Counted from the first letter of the stretch, positions 9,909 through 19,898 are shown. The stretch: DNA of 64,000 nucleotides from Photobacterium angustum (GCF_002954615.1 NZ_MSCJ01000001.1:2170001-2234000), one strand, 5' to 3'. Translations and numbers: made by a program. Notes: generated by a model not told the origin, from the letters alone.

Positions 9909-10763
9909 TTATAATTCTCCTTGCCAGCAGCCCATCGTGACACGATCGAGCCCAGCATAGTCTTGACTGGTAGATACTTGTTGATAACCCAGCTGCTCTA
10001 AAATAGTTCTTACAGCCAAACCTTGCTCGAAGCCATGCTCCATTAACAACCACCCACCTACTGTTAAGTGTTTACGTCCTTGTGCGCTAATAATACGGAT
10101 ATCAGCTAAGCCATTATCATCAGCAACTAATGCACTCTTTGGTTCAAAACGAACATCACCTTGAACTAAATGGGGATCGGCGTGATCAATATAAGGCGGG
10201 TTACTCACAATTAGCTCAAACACATCATTGTGTTGTAATGGTGAATACCAACTTCCCGCTAAAAATCGGGTATTTAATATTGATAAACGTTGGCTATTTT
10301 CATGCGCAAGCTCAGCCGCTTCTTGACGTAAGTCGATGCCGGTAACCTGAAGACTTGGACACTCAGAAGCAATCGCCAGTGCAATCGCACCGGTTCCGGT
10401 TCCTAAATCCAATACTTTGGTAGTAGCGCTTGTGATTTTATCTAATGCAAGTTCAACCAAGCGCTCAGTATCAGGACGAGGGATCAAGGTTGAAGGTGAG
10501 ACTTTTAATGGCAGTGACCAAAATTCACGCTCACCAACAATATATGCAATAGGCTCACCATTTAGGCGACGTGCAAGTACCTGCTGAAAAATATTATATT
10601 GCTCATCATCTAGTTGTTTTTCAGGCCACGTTAATAAATAACTACGTGGCTTATCAAGCACATGACATAACAACACAGCACTATCAAGTTGCGGACTTTC
10701 AGAGCCCGCACTTGCTAGTTGTTCAGTAGTTTGCTTTAGCAAATATTCAATGCTTTGAGGCAT
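9909..10763 (-). CDS. prmC: Release factor N5-glutamine methyltransferase PrmC (HemK)
   Basis: A 284-residue SAM-dependent methyltransferase that methylates the glutamine of the GGQ motif in release factors 1 and 2. The SAM-binding motif DLGTGTGAIALA (near residue 118) and the catalytic NPPY motif (near 187-190, in IVSNPPYIDH) are intact. The start codon shares one base with the prfA stop codon (position 10763), so enzyme and substrate are translationally coupled. Normal length. Confidence 0.97.
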   Translation of the reverse strand: MPQSIEYLLKQTTEQLASAGSESPQLDSAVLLCHVLDKPRSYLLTWPEKQLDDEQYNIFQQVLARRLNGEPIAYIVGEREFWSLPLKVSPSTLIPRPDTERLVELALDKITSATTKVLDLGTGTGAIALAIASECPSLQVTGIDLRQEAAELAHENSQRLSILNTRFLAGSWYSPLQHNDVFELIVSNPPYIDHADPHLVQGDVRFEPKSALVADDNGLADIRIISAQGRKHLTVGGWLLMEHGFEQGLAVRTILEQLGYQQVSTSQDYAGLDRVTMGCWQGEL

Positions 10764-11851
10764 TAGTTTTGCTCAGACATCGCAGCTAGTTGATCCGCTT
10801 GGTATTCAGTAAATACAGGTTGGATCAATGCATCTAAATCACCTTCCATCACTTCATTTAAGCGGTAAAGTGTCAGTGTAATACGGTGATCAGAAACACG
10901 ACCTTGTGGGTAGTTATAAGTACGAATACGGTCAGAGCGATCGCCTGAACCTAGAAGGTTACGACGTGTACTCGCTTCTTCAGCATTACGTTTCTCTTCT
11001 TCGGCCTTGATAATACGAGCAGCAAGTACCGACATCGCTTTTGCTTTGTTCTTATGCTGTGAACGCTCATCCTGACACTCAACAACAATACCTGTTGGTA
11101 AGTGAGTAATACGAATTGCAGAATCGGTGGTGTTAACGTGCTGACCACCCGCACCAGATGAACGGAAGGTATCAATACGTAGATCGCCAGCATTAATTTC
11201 TGGAATTTCCGCTTCTGGAATTTCAGGTAATACCGCAACAGTACAAGCTGAAGTATGTACACGACCTTGAGATTCTGTCGCAGGAACACGCTGAACGCGG
11301 TGACCGCCTGACTCAAATTTCAAAATACCGTAAGCACCATCGCCGTTGACTTTAGCGATCATCTCTTTATAACCGCCTTGTTCAGAACGGTTTTCATTGA
11401 TGATCTCAATACGCCAGCCACGACGTTCTGCATATTTGCTGTACATACGGAAAAGATCGCCCGCAAAGATACCCGCTTCATCACCACCCGCACCAGCACG
11501 AATTTCAACAAAACAGTTACGATCATCGTTAGGATCTTTAGGAATCAATAGCACCTGAAGTTCATCAGCTAAACGTTCAATTTCAGCTTTGGCTTCTTTG
11601 ATTTCTTCTTGTGCCATTTCACGCATTTCAGCATCGTCTTCCTGCGCCATTTCTTCTGCAGCGACTAAATCTTCTTTTGCTTGTTGATAAGCTTGAAAAC
11701 ACTTCGTCACTTCTTCTAGCTGAGAATATTCTTTTGAGAGCGCACGAAAGCGGTTTTGATCCGCAAGAACACTTGGATCACCAAGGAGATGTTGAACTTC
11801 TTCGTAACGTTCAACAAGAGTTTCTAATTTAACTAAAATTGATTGCTTCAT
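10763..11851 (-). CDS. prfA: Peptide chain release factor 1
   Basis: A 362-residue class I release factor that reads UAA and UAG. The anticodon-like tripeptide PAT is present in [10 protein letters not shown], and the peptidyl-tRNA hydrolysis motif GGQ in [15 protein letters not shown] near residue 235. Length and sequence match E. coli RF1. Second gene of the operon, 43 bases after hemA and overlapping prmC by one base. Confidence 0.98.
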   Translation of the reverse strand: MKQSILVKLETLVERYEEVQHLLGDPSVLADQNRFRALSKEYSQLEEVTKCFQAYQQAKEDLVAAEEMAQEDDAEMREMAQEEIKEAKAEIERLADELQVLLIPKDPNDDRNCFVEIRAGAGGDEAGIFAGDLFRMYSKYAERRGWRIEIINENRSEQGGYKEMIAKVNGDGAYGILKFESGGHRVQRVPATESQGRVHTSACTVAVLPEIPEAEIPEINAGDLRIDTFRSSGAGGQHVNTTDSAIRITHLPTGIVVECQDERSQHKNKAKAMSVLAARIIKAEEEKRNAEEASTRRNLLGSGDRSDRIRTYNYPQGRVSDHRITLTLYRLNEVMEGDLDALIQPVFTEYQADQLAAMSEQN

Positions 11852-11894
11852 AATCTTCTAATAGTGCTGAGCGAAAGCCAAAGGCGATCAACTA

Positions 11895-13157
11895 CTAATC
11901 GTTATAGGAATCCAGACCGAGTGCTTCACGAATCACAGCTAATTTTTCAGATTCGCCATTTTTTGCGACCTGCTGCATAGCCTTGGTTGGTGCATGGATA
12001 AGCTTATTGGTAAGTTTATTACTGAGCTCTGCTAACGCCTTTTCAGGCTCGGTACCATTAGCAATGGCTTGGAGACTACGCTGTAGTAGCTCCTGTTTAA
12101 TTTGTTCGGCAAATTGACGATAATCACGAATACTATCAACGGCTTCAAGTGATCGTAACCACTGCATAAATACAGCGCTTTCTTCACTTACAATCGCTTC
12201 AGCTTGAATCGCTGCTACCTTACGCTGCTCACGGTTCTTCTCTACAATCGAGTGAAGATCATCAACAGAATATAAGTAAGCATCGTTCAATTCGCCAACT
12301 TGTTGTTCTATATCTCGAGGCACGGCAATATCCACCAACAGCATAGGTTGATGACGACGTTGCTTTAATGCCATTTCAACCATCCCTTTACCAACAATCG
12401 GTAATGGGCTTGCAGTTGAACTAATAACAATATCAGCGCGATGGAGGTGATCAGGAATTTCTTCAAGACTGATCACTTCAGCACCAAACTCTTGTGCAAT
12501 ACCTTCCGCTCTCTCACGCGTACGGTTAGCAACAATCAAACTATTACAACCTTGTTCAACGACATGGCGAGAAACAAGTTCAATCGTTTCGCCTGCGCCA
12601 ACCAGTAAAATAGTAGCACCAGATAAAGACTCAAAAATTTGTCGCGCTAAAGAACACGCCGCATAAGCAACAGAGACAGCATTACCGCCAATGTCAGTTT
12701 CAGTACGTACGCGTTTCGCTACTGTAAAGGTTTTTTGAAACAGCTTTTCTAAGGTGCCACCTACTGCTTCGTTGTCTTTTGATTCCGAATAAGACTGCTT
12801 CACCTGTCCTAGGATTTGCGGCTCGCCCAATACTAACGAATCAAGGCCACAAGCAACACGCATTAAATGACGTGCTGCCGCTTGCTCTTCATGAAAGTAC
12901 AGGCTTGGCATCAGTTCTTCGGCTGTGATCTGATGAAATTTGGTCAACCAGTCAATGATCACACCCGGCCCTGACTGTGAAATCTCACAGTAAACTTCAG
13001 TACGGTTACAAGTAGATACTATAACCCCACTTAATACCTCAGGGTGGTTTTTCAGCTGCTGCAACGCCAAAGAAAGCTTTTCAGGAGAAAAAGCCACTTT
13101 TTCGCGTAAATCAACAGAAGCTGTTTTATGGTTGATTCCTAATGCAAGCAAGGTCAT
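11895..13157 (-). CDS. hemA: Glutamyl-tRNA reductase
   Basis: A 420-residue enzyme that reduces glutamyl-tRNA(Glu) to glutamate-1-semialdehyde, the first committed step of C5-pathway tetrapyrrole synthesis. The catalytic Cys50 is in VSTCNRTE. The NADPH-binding region [15 protein letters not shown] and the dimerisation helices at the C-terminus are present. The N-terminus [20 protein letters not shown] is typical, including the region that governs proteolytic turnover in enterics. First gene of the minus-strand operon, divergent from lolB. Confidence 0.97.
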   Translation of the reverse strand: MTLLALGINHKTASVDLREKVAFSPEKLSLALQQLKNHPEVLSGVIVSTCNRTEVYCEISQSGPGVIIDWLTKFHQITAEELMPSLYFHEEQAAARHLMRVACGLDSLVLGEPQILGQVKQSYSESKDNEAVGGTLEKLFQKTFTVAKRVRTETDIGGNAVSVAYAACSLARQIFESLSGATILLVGAGETIELVSRHVVEQGCNSLIVANRTRERAEGIAQEFGAEVISLEEIPDHLHRADIVISSTASPLPIVGKGMVEMALKQRRHQPMLLVDIAVPRDIEQQVGELNDAYLYSVDDLHSIVEKNREQRKVAAIQAEAIVSEESAVFMQWLRSLEAVDSIRDYRQFAEQIKQELLQRSLQAIANGTEPEKALAELSNKLTNKLIHAPTKAMQQVAKNGESEKLAVIREALGLDSYND

Positions 13158-13371
13158 GGAGACGGTGTACCCACTTCGCCAGTGAAAAAATCTAAGGAGG
13201 GGATTTTACTTGATGCCCTGACTTAATAAAAGGTAGCTGACGTAATCAATCAATAATGACTGCATTTTTATTGCCTTATTTGCCTAATTTACCCCTTATT
13301 TTTGCTTAATATTTGGCTTTAATTAAAATAATCGTTATTGTTTTTGCTCATTCTTATTACGAGCTTTCATC
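13158..13371. promoter_or_regulatory. Divergent hemA/lolB promoter region
   Basis: A 214-base gap between two divergent start codons must hold promoters for both transcription units. The lolB side is AT-rich, with several TTGCTTAA/TTAATAT-like elements. I could not pick a single convincing -35/-10 pair. Confidence 0.5.
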
Positions 13372-13962
13372 ATGAGATTACGTAATTTAGCCTTTATTGC
13401 TATTACATTTGCCTTATTATCTGGCTGTGCACAAACGCCCAAAAGCACCGCAAAAGTAGATTGGGAGACACACCAAGCACAATTAAAGCGTCTAACGGAT
13501 TATCAAGCAAAAGGAGTCTTCGGTTATTTAGGCCCCAAACAACGCATATCTCTCACCTTTAACTGGAAAAATCATGATGATGAATACCAGTTAATCTTAA
13601 CAAAAATGTACAAAACCATCCTTAATCTCAATGCTGAGCCGGGTAACGTCACACTAATCGATCCTGATGGTAAAACCTATCATGGCACTGATGCTGCACA
13701 ATTAGTGAAGCAATTAACAGGAATCGAATTACCCCTATCACAAATGCGCGATTGGCTAATTGGTTTACCGACAGCTGCTGATACTTATCAGCTAAACAGC
13801 AATGATCAAGTCGCTTACCTTGCCAAAGAGATTGATGGTCAAGTATGGGAAATGCACTACAACACGTATAATGATCAAAGCCTTGCATTACCCACACAGA
13901 TGGTACTAAACCAAGGCAAACTCAAAATTAAAATTAAAATCTCTAACTGGTTAGCGAATTAA
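13372..13962 (+). CDS. lolB: Outer membrane lipoprotein receptor LolB
   Basis: A 196-residue lipoprotein that accepts lipoproteins from periplasmic LolA and inserts them into the outer membrane. The signal peptide ends in lipobox LLSGC with Cys at residue 19, followed by AQ, compatible with outer membrane sorting. The mature region has the LolB pattern YQAKGVFGYLGPKQRISLTFNW. First gene of lolB-ispE-prs, divergent from hemA, the conserved gammaproteobacterial arrangement. Confidence 0.95.
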   Translation: MRLRNLAFIAITFALLSGCAQTPKSTAKVDWETHQAQLKRLTDYQAKGVFGYLGPKQRISLTFNWKNHDDEYQLILTKMYKTILNLNAEPGNVTLIDPDGKTYHGTDAAQLVKQLTGIELPLSQMRDWLIGLPTAADTYQLNSNDQVAYLAKEIDGQVWEMHYNTYNDQSLALPTQMVLNQGKLKIKIKISNWLAN

Positions 13963-14004
13963 ACAGCAACGCATTTACGATTACTCAAAATAGACGAGCA
14001 TTGC

Positions 14005-14883
14005 ATGAGTCAATACATCCCTTTTGGTGTCGCGAGCCAATGGCCTGCGCCAGCAAAACTGAATTTATTTTTATATATTACTGGCCAACGTCCAAATGGC
14101 TACCATGATTTACAGACGCTGTTTCAGTTTATCGATTATGGCGATACTTTAACCATCACCCCACGTCGTGATAACCAAATTAATTTAACGCCTGCAATTG
14201 AAGGGGTTAAAACCGAAGATAACCTGATTTATCGCGCTGCAAATGCACTTCGTCAAGCAGCAAATTGTGACTTAGGAGCCGATATTCATATTAAAAAGAT
14301 CCTTCCCATGGGAGGCGGTCTTGGTGGTGGCTCCTCTAATGCAGCAACAGCATTAGTCGCACTCAATCATCTTTGGCAAACTCAACTATCAGTTGATGAA
14401 CTAGCGGATATTGGTCTTAAATTAGGTGCTGATGTCCCTGTTTTTGTCCGTGGTACTAGCGCATTTGCCGAAGGTATTGGTGAAAAACTGCAACCGGCAG
14501 AACCTCAAGAAAAATGGTTTTTAATCGCAAAGCCAGATATTAGCATTGCAACTGTCGATATTTTCACCCATCCTGAACTTCCGCGTAATACTAAAAAACG
14601 TAGCCTAGATGCACTGTTACGTGGAGTTTACGAAAACGATTGCGAAAAAATTGTAAGAAGTCTTAATCCTGAGGTTGATCAGGCGCTTTCGTGGCTGTTA
14701 GAATACGCGCCGTCAAGATTGACTGGCACTGGCGCTTGTGTGTTTTCGGAATTTAACACTCAACAAGAAGCCAACGCAATCCTGAACATTTTACCTGACT
14801 GGCTCCACGGATTTGTCGCAAAAGGTGTCAACACGTCTCCTCTTATGACAGCCTTAGCCGCACATTCTACGGATTGTCAGTAA
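14005..14883 (+). CDS. ispE: 4-diphosphocytidyl-2-C-methyl-D-erythritol kinase
   Basis: A 292-residue GHMP-family kinase that phosphorylates CDP-methylerythritol in the MEP isoprenoid pathway. The N-terminal [21 protein letters not shown] motif and the glycine-rich ATP loop [15 protein letters not shown] (near residue 97) are intact, and the C-terminal TGTGACVF motif is present. It lies 42 bases after lolB and 32 bases before the prs start, probably in one transcript. Confidence 0.97.
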   Translation: MSQYIPFGVASQWPAPAKLNLFLYITGQRPNGYHDLQTLFQFIDYGDTLTITPRRDNQINLTPAIEGVKTEDNLIYRAANALRQAANCDLGADIHIKKILPMGGGLGGGSSNAATALVALNHLWQTQLSVDELADIGLKLGADVPVFVRGTSAFAEGIGEKLQPAEPQEKWFLIAKPDISIATVDIFTHPELPRNTKKRSLDALLRGVYENDCEKIVRSLNPEVDQALSWLLEYAPSRLTGTGACVFSEFNTQQEANAILNILPDWLHGFVAKGVNTSPLMTALAAHSTDCQ

Positions 14884-14915
14884 TTACAACTTGGACGCAA
14901 CCTGAGGTTTACACC

Positions 14916-15863
14916 GTGCCTGATATGAAGCTGTTTGCTGGTAACGCAACACCAGAACTAGCCCAACGCATCGCTGATCGTCTTTATATTTCCTTGGGAG
15001 ATGCTACGGTTAACCGTTTCTCCGATGGTGAAGTATGTGTACAAATTAATGAAAACGTACGTGGTAGCGACGTATTCATTATCCAATCAACTTGTGCACC
15101 AACGAACGACAACCTAATGGAACTGGTTGTTATGATCGATGCACTACGCCGCGCTTCAGCGGGCCGTATTACTGCTGTAATTCCATACTTTGGTTATGCT
15201 CGCCAAGATCGCCGCGTTCGCTCTGCTCGTGTGCCAATTACTGCTAAAGTTGTTGCTGATTTCCTTTCTAACGTAGGTGTTGACCGTGTCTTAACTGTTG
15301 ACCTACACGCAGAACAAATCCAAGGTTTCTTCGACGTACCTGTTGATAACGTATTTGGTAGCCCTGTTCTACTTGAAGATATGCTAGCAAAAGATCTACA
15401 AGATCCAGTGGTTGTTTCTCCTGATATCGGTGGTGTTGTACGTGCTCGTGCAATCGCTAAACTGCTTGATGACACAGATATTGCTATCATTGATAAGCGT
15501 CGCCCTCGTGCAAACGTTTCTCAAGTTATGCATCTAATCGGTGATGTTGAAGGCCGTGACTGTATTATCGTTGATGATATGATCGATACAGGTGGTACAT
15601 TATGTAAAGCAGCTGAAGCACTAAAAGAACGTGGTGCTAAACGTGTATTTGCTTACGCAACTCACCCAGTATTTTCAGGTAGTGCACTAGAGAATATCCG
15701 TGAATCTGTTATCGATGAAATTATCGTTACAGACTCAATTACGCTAACAAAAGAAATTGAAGCTACGGGTAAAGTATCAGTATTAACACTGTCAGGTATG
15801 CTAGCTGAAGCTATTCGTCGTATTAGCAACGAAGAGTCAATTTCAGCAATGTTTGAGCACTAA
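14916..15863 (+). CDS. prs: Ribose-phosphate pyrophosphokinase (PRPP synthase)
   Basis: A 315-residue enzyme making PRPP from ribose-5-phosphate and ATP, feeding purine, pyrimidine, NAD, His and Trp synthesis. The PRPP-binding loop [11 protein letters not shown] and the flexible-loop residues [13 protein letters not shown] are present. The frame is open from an ATG inside ispE, but GTG at 14916 follows TGAGG and gives [16 protein letters not shown], the same start and length as E. coli Prs. It is followed by a strong terminator. Its products serve upp and the pur genes elsewhere in the window. Confidence 0.97.
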   Translation: MPDMKLFAGNATPELAQRIADRLYISLGDATVNRFSDGEVCVQINENVRGSDVFIIQSTCAPTNDNLMELVVMIDALRRASAGRITAVIPYFGYARQDRRVRSARVPITAKVVADFLSNVGVDRVLTVDLHAEQIQGFFDVPVDNVFGSPVLLEDMLAKDLQDPVVVSPDIGGVVRARAIAKLLDDTDIAIIDKRRPRANVSQVMHLIGDVEGRDCIIVDDMIDTGGTLCKAAEALKERGAKRVFAYATHPVFSGSALENIRESVIDEIIVTDSITLTKEIEATGKVSVLTLSGMLAEAIRRISNEESISAMFEH

Positions 15864-15908
15864 TTTGCTCACTCGGTTAGATTGCCTTAATTTAATCGGA
15901 TAAGATAT

Positions 15909-15941
15909 TTAACGCCTCGCTACTGCGAGGCGTTTTCTTTT
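15909..15941 (+). terminator. Intrinsic terminator of prs
   Basis: Ten-base-pair GC-rich stem AACGCCTCGC/GCGAGGCGTT with loop TACT, then TTCTTTT. Confidence 0.92.
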
Positions 15942-16100
15942 GTCTAGCCAGCAAAAACAGTGACGATGAAGAGCCATATCAATTTTAGTTAATTTAATAT
16001 AATATATGGCGCGTTTTGAGCCCGACACCCAGTAACTCATTGTCACTATAATTTCAGGTGCAACCCGCTAAGTTACTGGTAAATGACAAGAGAGATAAAC

Positions 16101-16691
16101 GTGAGTAATAATATTCGTTTGCTTGTTGGCCTCGCTAACCCGGGTCAAGAGTACGCCAACACCCGCCATAATGCCGGTGCATGGGTAGTTGAAGAATTAG
16201 CGCGCGTCCACAATGTAACCCTTCGCCCTGATCCCAAGTATTTTGGTTTAACAGGAAGAATTACAGCCAATGGACAAGATCTTCGCCTATTGATCCCATC
16301 GACTTTTATGAACCTGTCAGGAAAGTCGGTTGCTGCGTTAGCTAACTTCTTCCAAATCAAACCCGAAGAAATTTTAGTTGCTCACGATGAATTAGATTTA
16401 CCACCCGGTGTTGCGAAATTTAAAAAAGGTGGTGGTCATGGCGGACATAATGGTCTTCGCGATATCATTAGCAAAATGGGCAACAATAAAGATTTCTATC
16501 GTCTGAGGATCGCTATCGGTCATCCAGGCGATAAAAACAAAGTCGCAGGCTACGTACTTGGAAAAGCACCAGCTAAAGAGCAAGAATTGATTGATGCAGC
16601 TGTAGATGAATCTGTTCGCTGTATTGATATCTTACTTAAAGACGGCTTAACAAAGGCGCAAAATCGCCTACATACATTCAAAGCAGAATAG
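16101..16691 (+). CDS. pth: Peptidyl-tRNA hydrolase
   Basis: A 196-residue enzyme that recycles peptidyl-tRNAs dropped from ribosomes. Family motifs are [20 protein letters not shown] (catalytic His in RHNAG), [10 protein letters not shown] and HDELDLPPG. An ATG lies in frame at 16083, but GTG at 16101 is preceded by AGAGAG and gives the family's usual length and N-terminus. It is followed 97 bases later by ychF, its usual neighbour. No terminator is seen between them. Confidence 0.96.
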   Translation: MSNNIRLLVGLANPGQEYANTRHNAGAWVVEELARVHNVTLRPDPKYFGLTGRITANGQDLRLLIPSTFMNLSGKSVAALANFFQIKPEEILVAHDELDLPPGVAKFKKGGGHGGHNGLRDIISKMGNNKDFYRLRIAIGHPGDKNKVAGYVLGKAPAKEQELIDAAVDESVRCIDILLKDGLTKAQNRLHTFKAE

Positions 16692-16788
16692 CCACACATT
16701 TTCGCGTACTATTTTGCCGCTATAGATACAGTCATTCGTACTATAGTTGAGTTGTTACACAGAATAATCACCAAAAGGGTTTTAAACC

Positions 16789-17880
16789 ATGGGTTTTAAA
16801 TGCGGTATCGTAGGTCTACCAAACGTTGGTAAGTCAACTCTATTCAACGCCTTAACAAAAGCAGGCATTGAAGCAGCAAACTTCCCGTTCTGTACTATTG
16901 AACCAAACACAGGTGTAGTTCCTGTGCCAGATCCACGTATGGATGCATTAGCAGTATTCGTAAATCCAGAACGAATTATGCCAACGACGATGGAGTTTGT
17001 TGATATCGCGGGTCTTGTTGCTGGTGCATCAAAAGGTGAAGGCCTTGGTAACAAGTTTCTAGCTAATATCCGTGAAACAGATGCTATTGGTCACGTTGTA
17101 CGTTGTTTTGAAAACGACAATATTGTCCACGTTGCTGGTCGTATCGATCCTCTAGAAGACATGGATATCATCAACCTTGAGCTTGCGATGGCTGACTTAG
17201 ATACGTGTGAGCGCGCTATCCAGCGTTTAGCTAAACGTGCAAAAGGCGGTGATAACGATGCTAAGTTTGAAATCAAAGTACTAGAGAAGATGCTTCCTCA
17301 CCTAACTGAAGGTGGCATGCTACGTGCGCTAGAGCTGACAAAAGAAGAAAAAGCAGCGATCGATTACCTGCACTTCTTAACGCTTAAGCCAACTATGTAC
17401 ATTGCTAATGTTAATGAAGACGGTTTTGAAAATAACCCATTCCTTGACAAAGTAATTGCACGTGCAGCAGAAGAAAATGCGGTTGTTGTTCCAGTATGTG
17501 CGGCAATGGAATCAGAGATCGCTGAACTGGATGATGAAGATCGTGAAGAGTTCCTTGCTGATATGGGTATCGAAGAACCAGGTCTTAACCGCGTAATCCG
17601 TTCTGGCTATCAGCTACTGTCTCTTCAGACTTACTTTACTGCCGGTGTTAAAGAAGTACGTGCATGGACAATCCCTGTAGGTGCAACAGCACCAAAAGCA
17701 GCAGGTGTTATCCACACTGACTTCGAAAAAGGCTTTATTCGTGCAGAAGTTATTGGCTATGACGATTACATCAATTGCGGTGGTGAGTCAGGTGCTAAAG
17801 AAGCAGGTAAATGGCGTCTAGAAGGTAAAGAATACATTGTTAAAGACGGTGATGTTGTTCACTTCCGTTTTAACGTATAA
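16789..17880 (+). CDS. ychF: Redox-regulated ribosome-binding ATPase YchF
   Basis: A 363-residue OBG-family P-loop protein that prefers ATP to GTP and binds ribosomes. It has a role in oxidative stress and translation initiation in E. coli. The P-loop [14 protein letters not shown] is at residues 8-21, [17 protein letters not shown] forms switch II, and a C-terminal TGS/ThdF-like domain ends in [10 protein letters not shown]. Full length and highly conserved. ATG at 16789 gives [15 protein letters not shown], the family start. Last gene before the tRNA cluster. Confidence 0.97.
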   Translation: MGFKCGIVGLPNVGKSTLFNALTKAGIEAANFPFCTIEPNTGVVPVPDPRMDALAVFVNPERIMPTTMEFVDIAGLVAGASKGEGLGNKFLANIRETDAIGHVVRCFENDNIVHVAGRIDPLEDMDIINLELAMADLDTCERAIQRLAKRAKGGDNDAKFEIKVLEKMLPHLTEGGMLRALELTKEEKAAIDYLHFLTLKPTMYIANVNEDGFENNPFLDKVIARAAEENAVVVPVCAAMESEIAELDDEDREEFLADMGIEEPGLNRVIRSGYQLLSLQTYFTAGVKEVRAWTIPVGATAPKAAGVIHTDFEKGFIRAEVIGYDDYINCGGESGAKEAGKWRLEGKEYIVKDGDVVHFRFNV

Positions 17881-17911
17881 TTTTTAGCCTAGTCGCTAGT
17901 CTCACAAATTC

Positions 17912-17946
17912 TATAAGCCAGCTTTATTAGCTGGCTTATTTTTTCT
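17912..17946 (+). terminator. Intrinsic terminator of ychF
   Basis: Stem ATAAGCCAGC/GCTGGCTTAT with an AT-rich loop, followed by seven T in eight bases. Confidence 0.92.
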
Positions 17947-18107
17947 AAATAGAAATTTCACTTATTTGTTAGCAATATAAATAACTTGATAGTGTTCACA
18001 TTTATCGAAGTTTTAAGCTGACAATCGTAATTTCAGTTTGTCATTCGCACACATCGTCCAAATATGCGCCGAACAAACGAATTTTGGCGATATATTTAAA
18101 AAAACTA

Positions 18108-18136
18108 TTGACGGTTTTCGCTGGTATGAGCATAAT
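18108..18136 (+). promoter_or_regulatory. Strong promoter of the tRNA array with GC-rich discriminator
   Basis: TTGACG (18108-18113) and CATAAT (18131-18136) are exactly 17 bases apart. They are followed by GCGCCCCG, a GC-rich discriminator as expected of stringently controlled stable-RNA promoters. The first tRNA begins 56 bases past the -10. The rest of the 17947-18192 gap shows no gene. Confidence 0.8.
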
Positions 18137-18192
18137 GCGCCCCGTTCCCGACACAGTGGCTCATTAAGAATTACTGTGAAAAATCGGAAAAT

Positions 18193-18269
18193 GGCTACGT
18201 AGCTCAGTTGGTTAGAGCACATCACTCATAATGATGGGGTCACAGGTTCGAATCCCGTCGTAGCCACCA
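18193..18269 (+). tRNA. tRNA-Met (CAU), elongator, copy 1
   Basis: 77 bases with encoded CCA, anticodon loop CTCATAA. It appears identical to the E. coli elongator tRNA-Met of metT/metU. Acceptor stem GGCTACG pairs with CGTAGCC. Confidence 0.97.
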
Positions 18270-18318
18270 TTCAATTTTCACGTTAAAATTGAATATCGGT
18301 TCTAGAAACTGATAATAT

Positions 18319-18403
18319 GCGGAAGTGGCGGAATTGGTAGACGCACCAGATTTAGGTTCTGGCGCCGCAAGGTGTGAGAGTTCAAGTCTCTCCTTCCGCA
18401 CCA
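18319..18403 (+). tRNA. tRNA-Leu (UAG), copy 1
   Basis: 85 bases with the long class II variable arm and encoded CCA. Anticodon TAG in ATTAGGT. Acceptor GCGGAAG pairs with CTTCCGC. Confidence 0.97.
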
Positions 18404-18445
18404 TTCTCTCAATAGAGTTGAGAGATGCTTTAAAAAAGCACTTGT

Positions 18446-18520
18446 AGGTCTATCGCCAAGCGGTAAGGCAGCGGCTTTTGATGCCGCCATTCCCTGGTTC
18501 GAATCCAGGTAGACCTGCCA
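18446..18520 (+). tRNA. tRNA-Gln (UUG), copy 1
   Basis: 75 bases with CCA, anticodon TTG in CTTTTGAT. The acceptor stem AGGTCTA/TAGACCT begins with a weak A1-U72 pair. GlnRS is known to favour a weak first pair (U1-A72 in E. coli). Confidence 0.96.
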
Positions 18521-18558
18521 TTATTTAAGAGTATTGATGAAATTCAGTATTCTGTGTT

Positions 18559-18635
18559 GGCTACGTAGCTCAGTTGGTTAGAGCACATCACTCATAATGA
18601 TGGGGTCACAGGTTCGAATCCCGTCGTAGCCACCA
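18559..18635 (+). tRNA. tRNA-Met (CAU), elongator, copy 2
   Basis: Sequence identical to copy 1 (77 bases, CCA encoded). Confidence 0.97.
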
Positions 18636-18717
18636 TTTATTCTTTAAATCAGCTTTTTACCAATTACTGATTTAAATTATACAACTAGAGACAACAGTTA
18701 CTTGTAACTGACAATAT

Positions 18718-18802
18718 GCGGAAGTGGCGGAATTGGTAGACGCACCAGATTTAGGTTCTGGCGCCGCAAGGTGTGAGAGTTCAAGTCTCTCCTTCCGCAC
18801 CA
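18718..18802 (+). tRNA. tRNA-Leu (UAG), copy 2
   Basis: Sequence identical to Leu copy 1 (85 bases). It is preceded by an inverted repeat CAGTTAC/GTAACTG in the spacer, a possible processing hairpin. Confidence 0.97.
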
Positions 18803-18843
18803 TTCTCTCTAGTTTATAAAAGTCTTGTGTAAACAAGCGCTGT

Positions 18844-18918
18844 AGGTCTATCGCCAAGCGGTAAGGCAGCGGCTTTTGATGCCGCCATTCCCTGGTTCGA
18901 ATCCAGGTAGACCTGCCA
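18844..18918 (+). tRNA. tRNA-Gln (UUG), copy 2
   Basis: Sequence identical to Gln copy 1 (75 bases, CCA encoded). Confidence 0.96.
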
Positions 18919-18951
18919 TTATTTAGATTGATTGTCTCGACAGTTAATCAT

Positions 18952-19036
18952 GCGGAAGTGGCGGAATTGGTAGACGCACCAGATTTAGGTTCTGGCGCCG
19001 CAAGGTGTGAGAGTTCAAGTCTCTCCTTCCGCACCA
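18952..19036 (+). tRNA. tRNA-Leu (UAG), copy 3
   Basis: Sequence identical to Leu copy 1. It occupies the unit position held by tRNA-Met in the alternate units. Confidence 0.97.
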
Positions 19037-19118
19037 TTATTCTTTAGATCAGTTTTTACCAATTACTGATTTGAAAAATACAACTAGAGAAACAACAGTT
19101 ATTTATAACTGACAATAT

Positions 19119-19203
19119 GCGGAAGTGGCGGAATTGGTAGACGCACCAGATTTAGGTTCTGGCGCCGCAAGGTGTGAGAGTTCAAGTCTCTCCTTCCGCA
19201 CCA
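19119..19203 (+). tRNA. tRNA-Leu (UAG), copy 4
   Basis: Sequence identical to Leu copy 1. It follows Leu copy 3 across an 82-base spacer that resembles the Met-Leu spacer. Confidence 0.97.
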
Positions 19204-19244
19204 TTCTCTCTAGTTTGTGAAAGTCTTGTGTAAACAAGCTCTGT

Positions 19245-19319
19245 AGGTCTATCGCCAAGCGGTAAGGCAGCGGCTTTTGATGCCGCCATTCCCTGGTTCG
19301 AATCCAGGTAGACCTGCCA
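19245..19319 (+). tRNA. tRNA-Gln (UUG), copy 3
   Basis: Sequence identical to Gln copy 1. Confidence 0.96.
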
Positions 19320-19357
19320 TTATTTAAGAGTATTGATGAAATTCAGTATTCTATGTT

Positions 19358-19434
19358 GGCTACGTAGCTCAGTTGGTTAGAGCACATCACTCATAATGAT
19401 GGGGTCACAGGTTCGAATCCCGTCGTAGCCACCA
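19358..19434 (+). tRNA. tRNA-Met (CAU), elongator, copy 3
   Basis: Sequence identical to Met copy 1. Its 5' spacer differs from that of copy 2 by one base. Confidence 0.97.
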
Positions 19435-19518
19435 TTTATTCTTTAAATCAGCTTTTTACCAATTACTGATTTGAAAAATACAACTAGAGAAACAACAGTT
19501 ATTCGTAACTGACAATAT

Positions 19519-19603
19519 GCGGAAGTGGCGGAATTGGTAGACGCACCAGATTTAGGTTCTGGCGCCGCAAGGTGTGAGAGTTCAAGTCTCTCCTTCCGCA
19601 CCA
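19519..19603 (+). tRNA. tRNA-Leu (UAG), copy 5
   Basis: Sequence identical to Leu copy 1. Confidence 0.97.
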
Positions 19604-19644
19604 TTCTCTCTAGTTTGTGAAAGTCTTGTGTAAACAAGCGCTGT

Positions 19645-19719
19645 AGGTCTATCGCCAAGCGGTAAGGCAGCGGCTTTTGATGCCGCCATTCCCTGGTTCG
19701 AATCCAGGTAGACCTGCCA
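19645..19719 (+). tRNA. tRNA-Gln (UUG), copy 4
   Basis: Sequence identical to Gln copy 1. Confidence 0.96.
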
Positions 19720-19752
19720 TTATTTAGATTAATTGTCTCGACAGTTAATCAT

Positions 19753-19837
19753 GCGGAAGTGGCGGAATTGGTAGACGCACCAGATTTAGGTTCTGGCGCC
19801 GCAAGGTGTGAGAGTTCAAGTCTCTCCTTCCGCACCA
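19753..19837 (+). tRNA. tRNA-Leu (UAG), copy 6
   Basis: Sequence identical to Leu copy 1. It ends the array, and a terminator follows eight bases later. Confidence 0.97.
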
Positions 19838-19844
19838 TATACTA

Positions 19845-19877
19845 GAAACCCACTCTTTGAGTGGGTTTTCTTTTATC
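19845..19877 (+). terminator. Intrinsic terminator of the tRNA array
   Basis: Stem AAACCCACTC/GAGTGGGTTT with a TTT loop, then TCTTTT, directly after the last tRNA. Confidence 0.92.
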
Positions 19878-19898
19878 TAGCGATATATTATCAGATAA

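Larger units (their letters stand above)
18319..19837 (+). repeat. Tandem ~400-bp tRNA repeat units (four Leu-Gln-X units)
   Basis: After tRNA-Met copy 1 the array is four units of Leu-Gln-X, with X alternating Met, Leu, Met, Leu. Spacers are repeated too. The ~82-base spacer before Leu copies 2, 4 and 5, the 41-base Leu-Gln spacer, and the 38-base (before Met) or 33-base (before Leu) Gln-X spacers recur with few changes. Leu starts at 18718, 19119 and 19519 give a ~400-base period. Segment 18521-19036 recurs at 19320-19837 with an offset of about 800. This indicates recent tandem duplication. Confidence 0.9.

Noticed and set aside
9907..10053. N-terminal extension of sirB2 into prmC
   Set aside because: The open frame overlaps prmC. 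The ATG at 9906 with AAGGAG gives the normal SirB2 length.
18302..19658. Minus-strand open frames across the tRNA genes
   Set aside because: They are reverse readings of tRNA-Leu and tRNA-Gln copies and recur with the tRNA repeat.
18319..19837. Regular repeats resembling a CRISPR array or integron
   Set aside because: The repeated units are complete tRNA genes with cloverleaf pairing and encoded CCA, and the spacers are also repeated. No cas genes or integrase are present.
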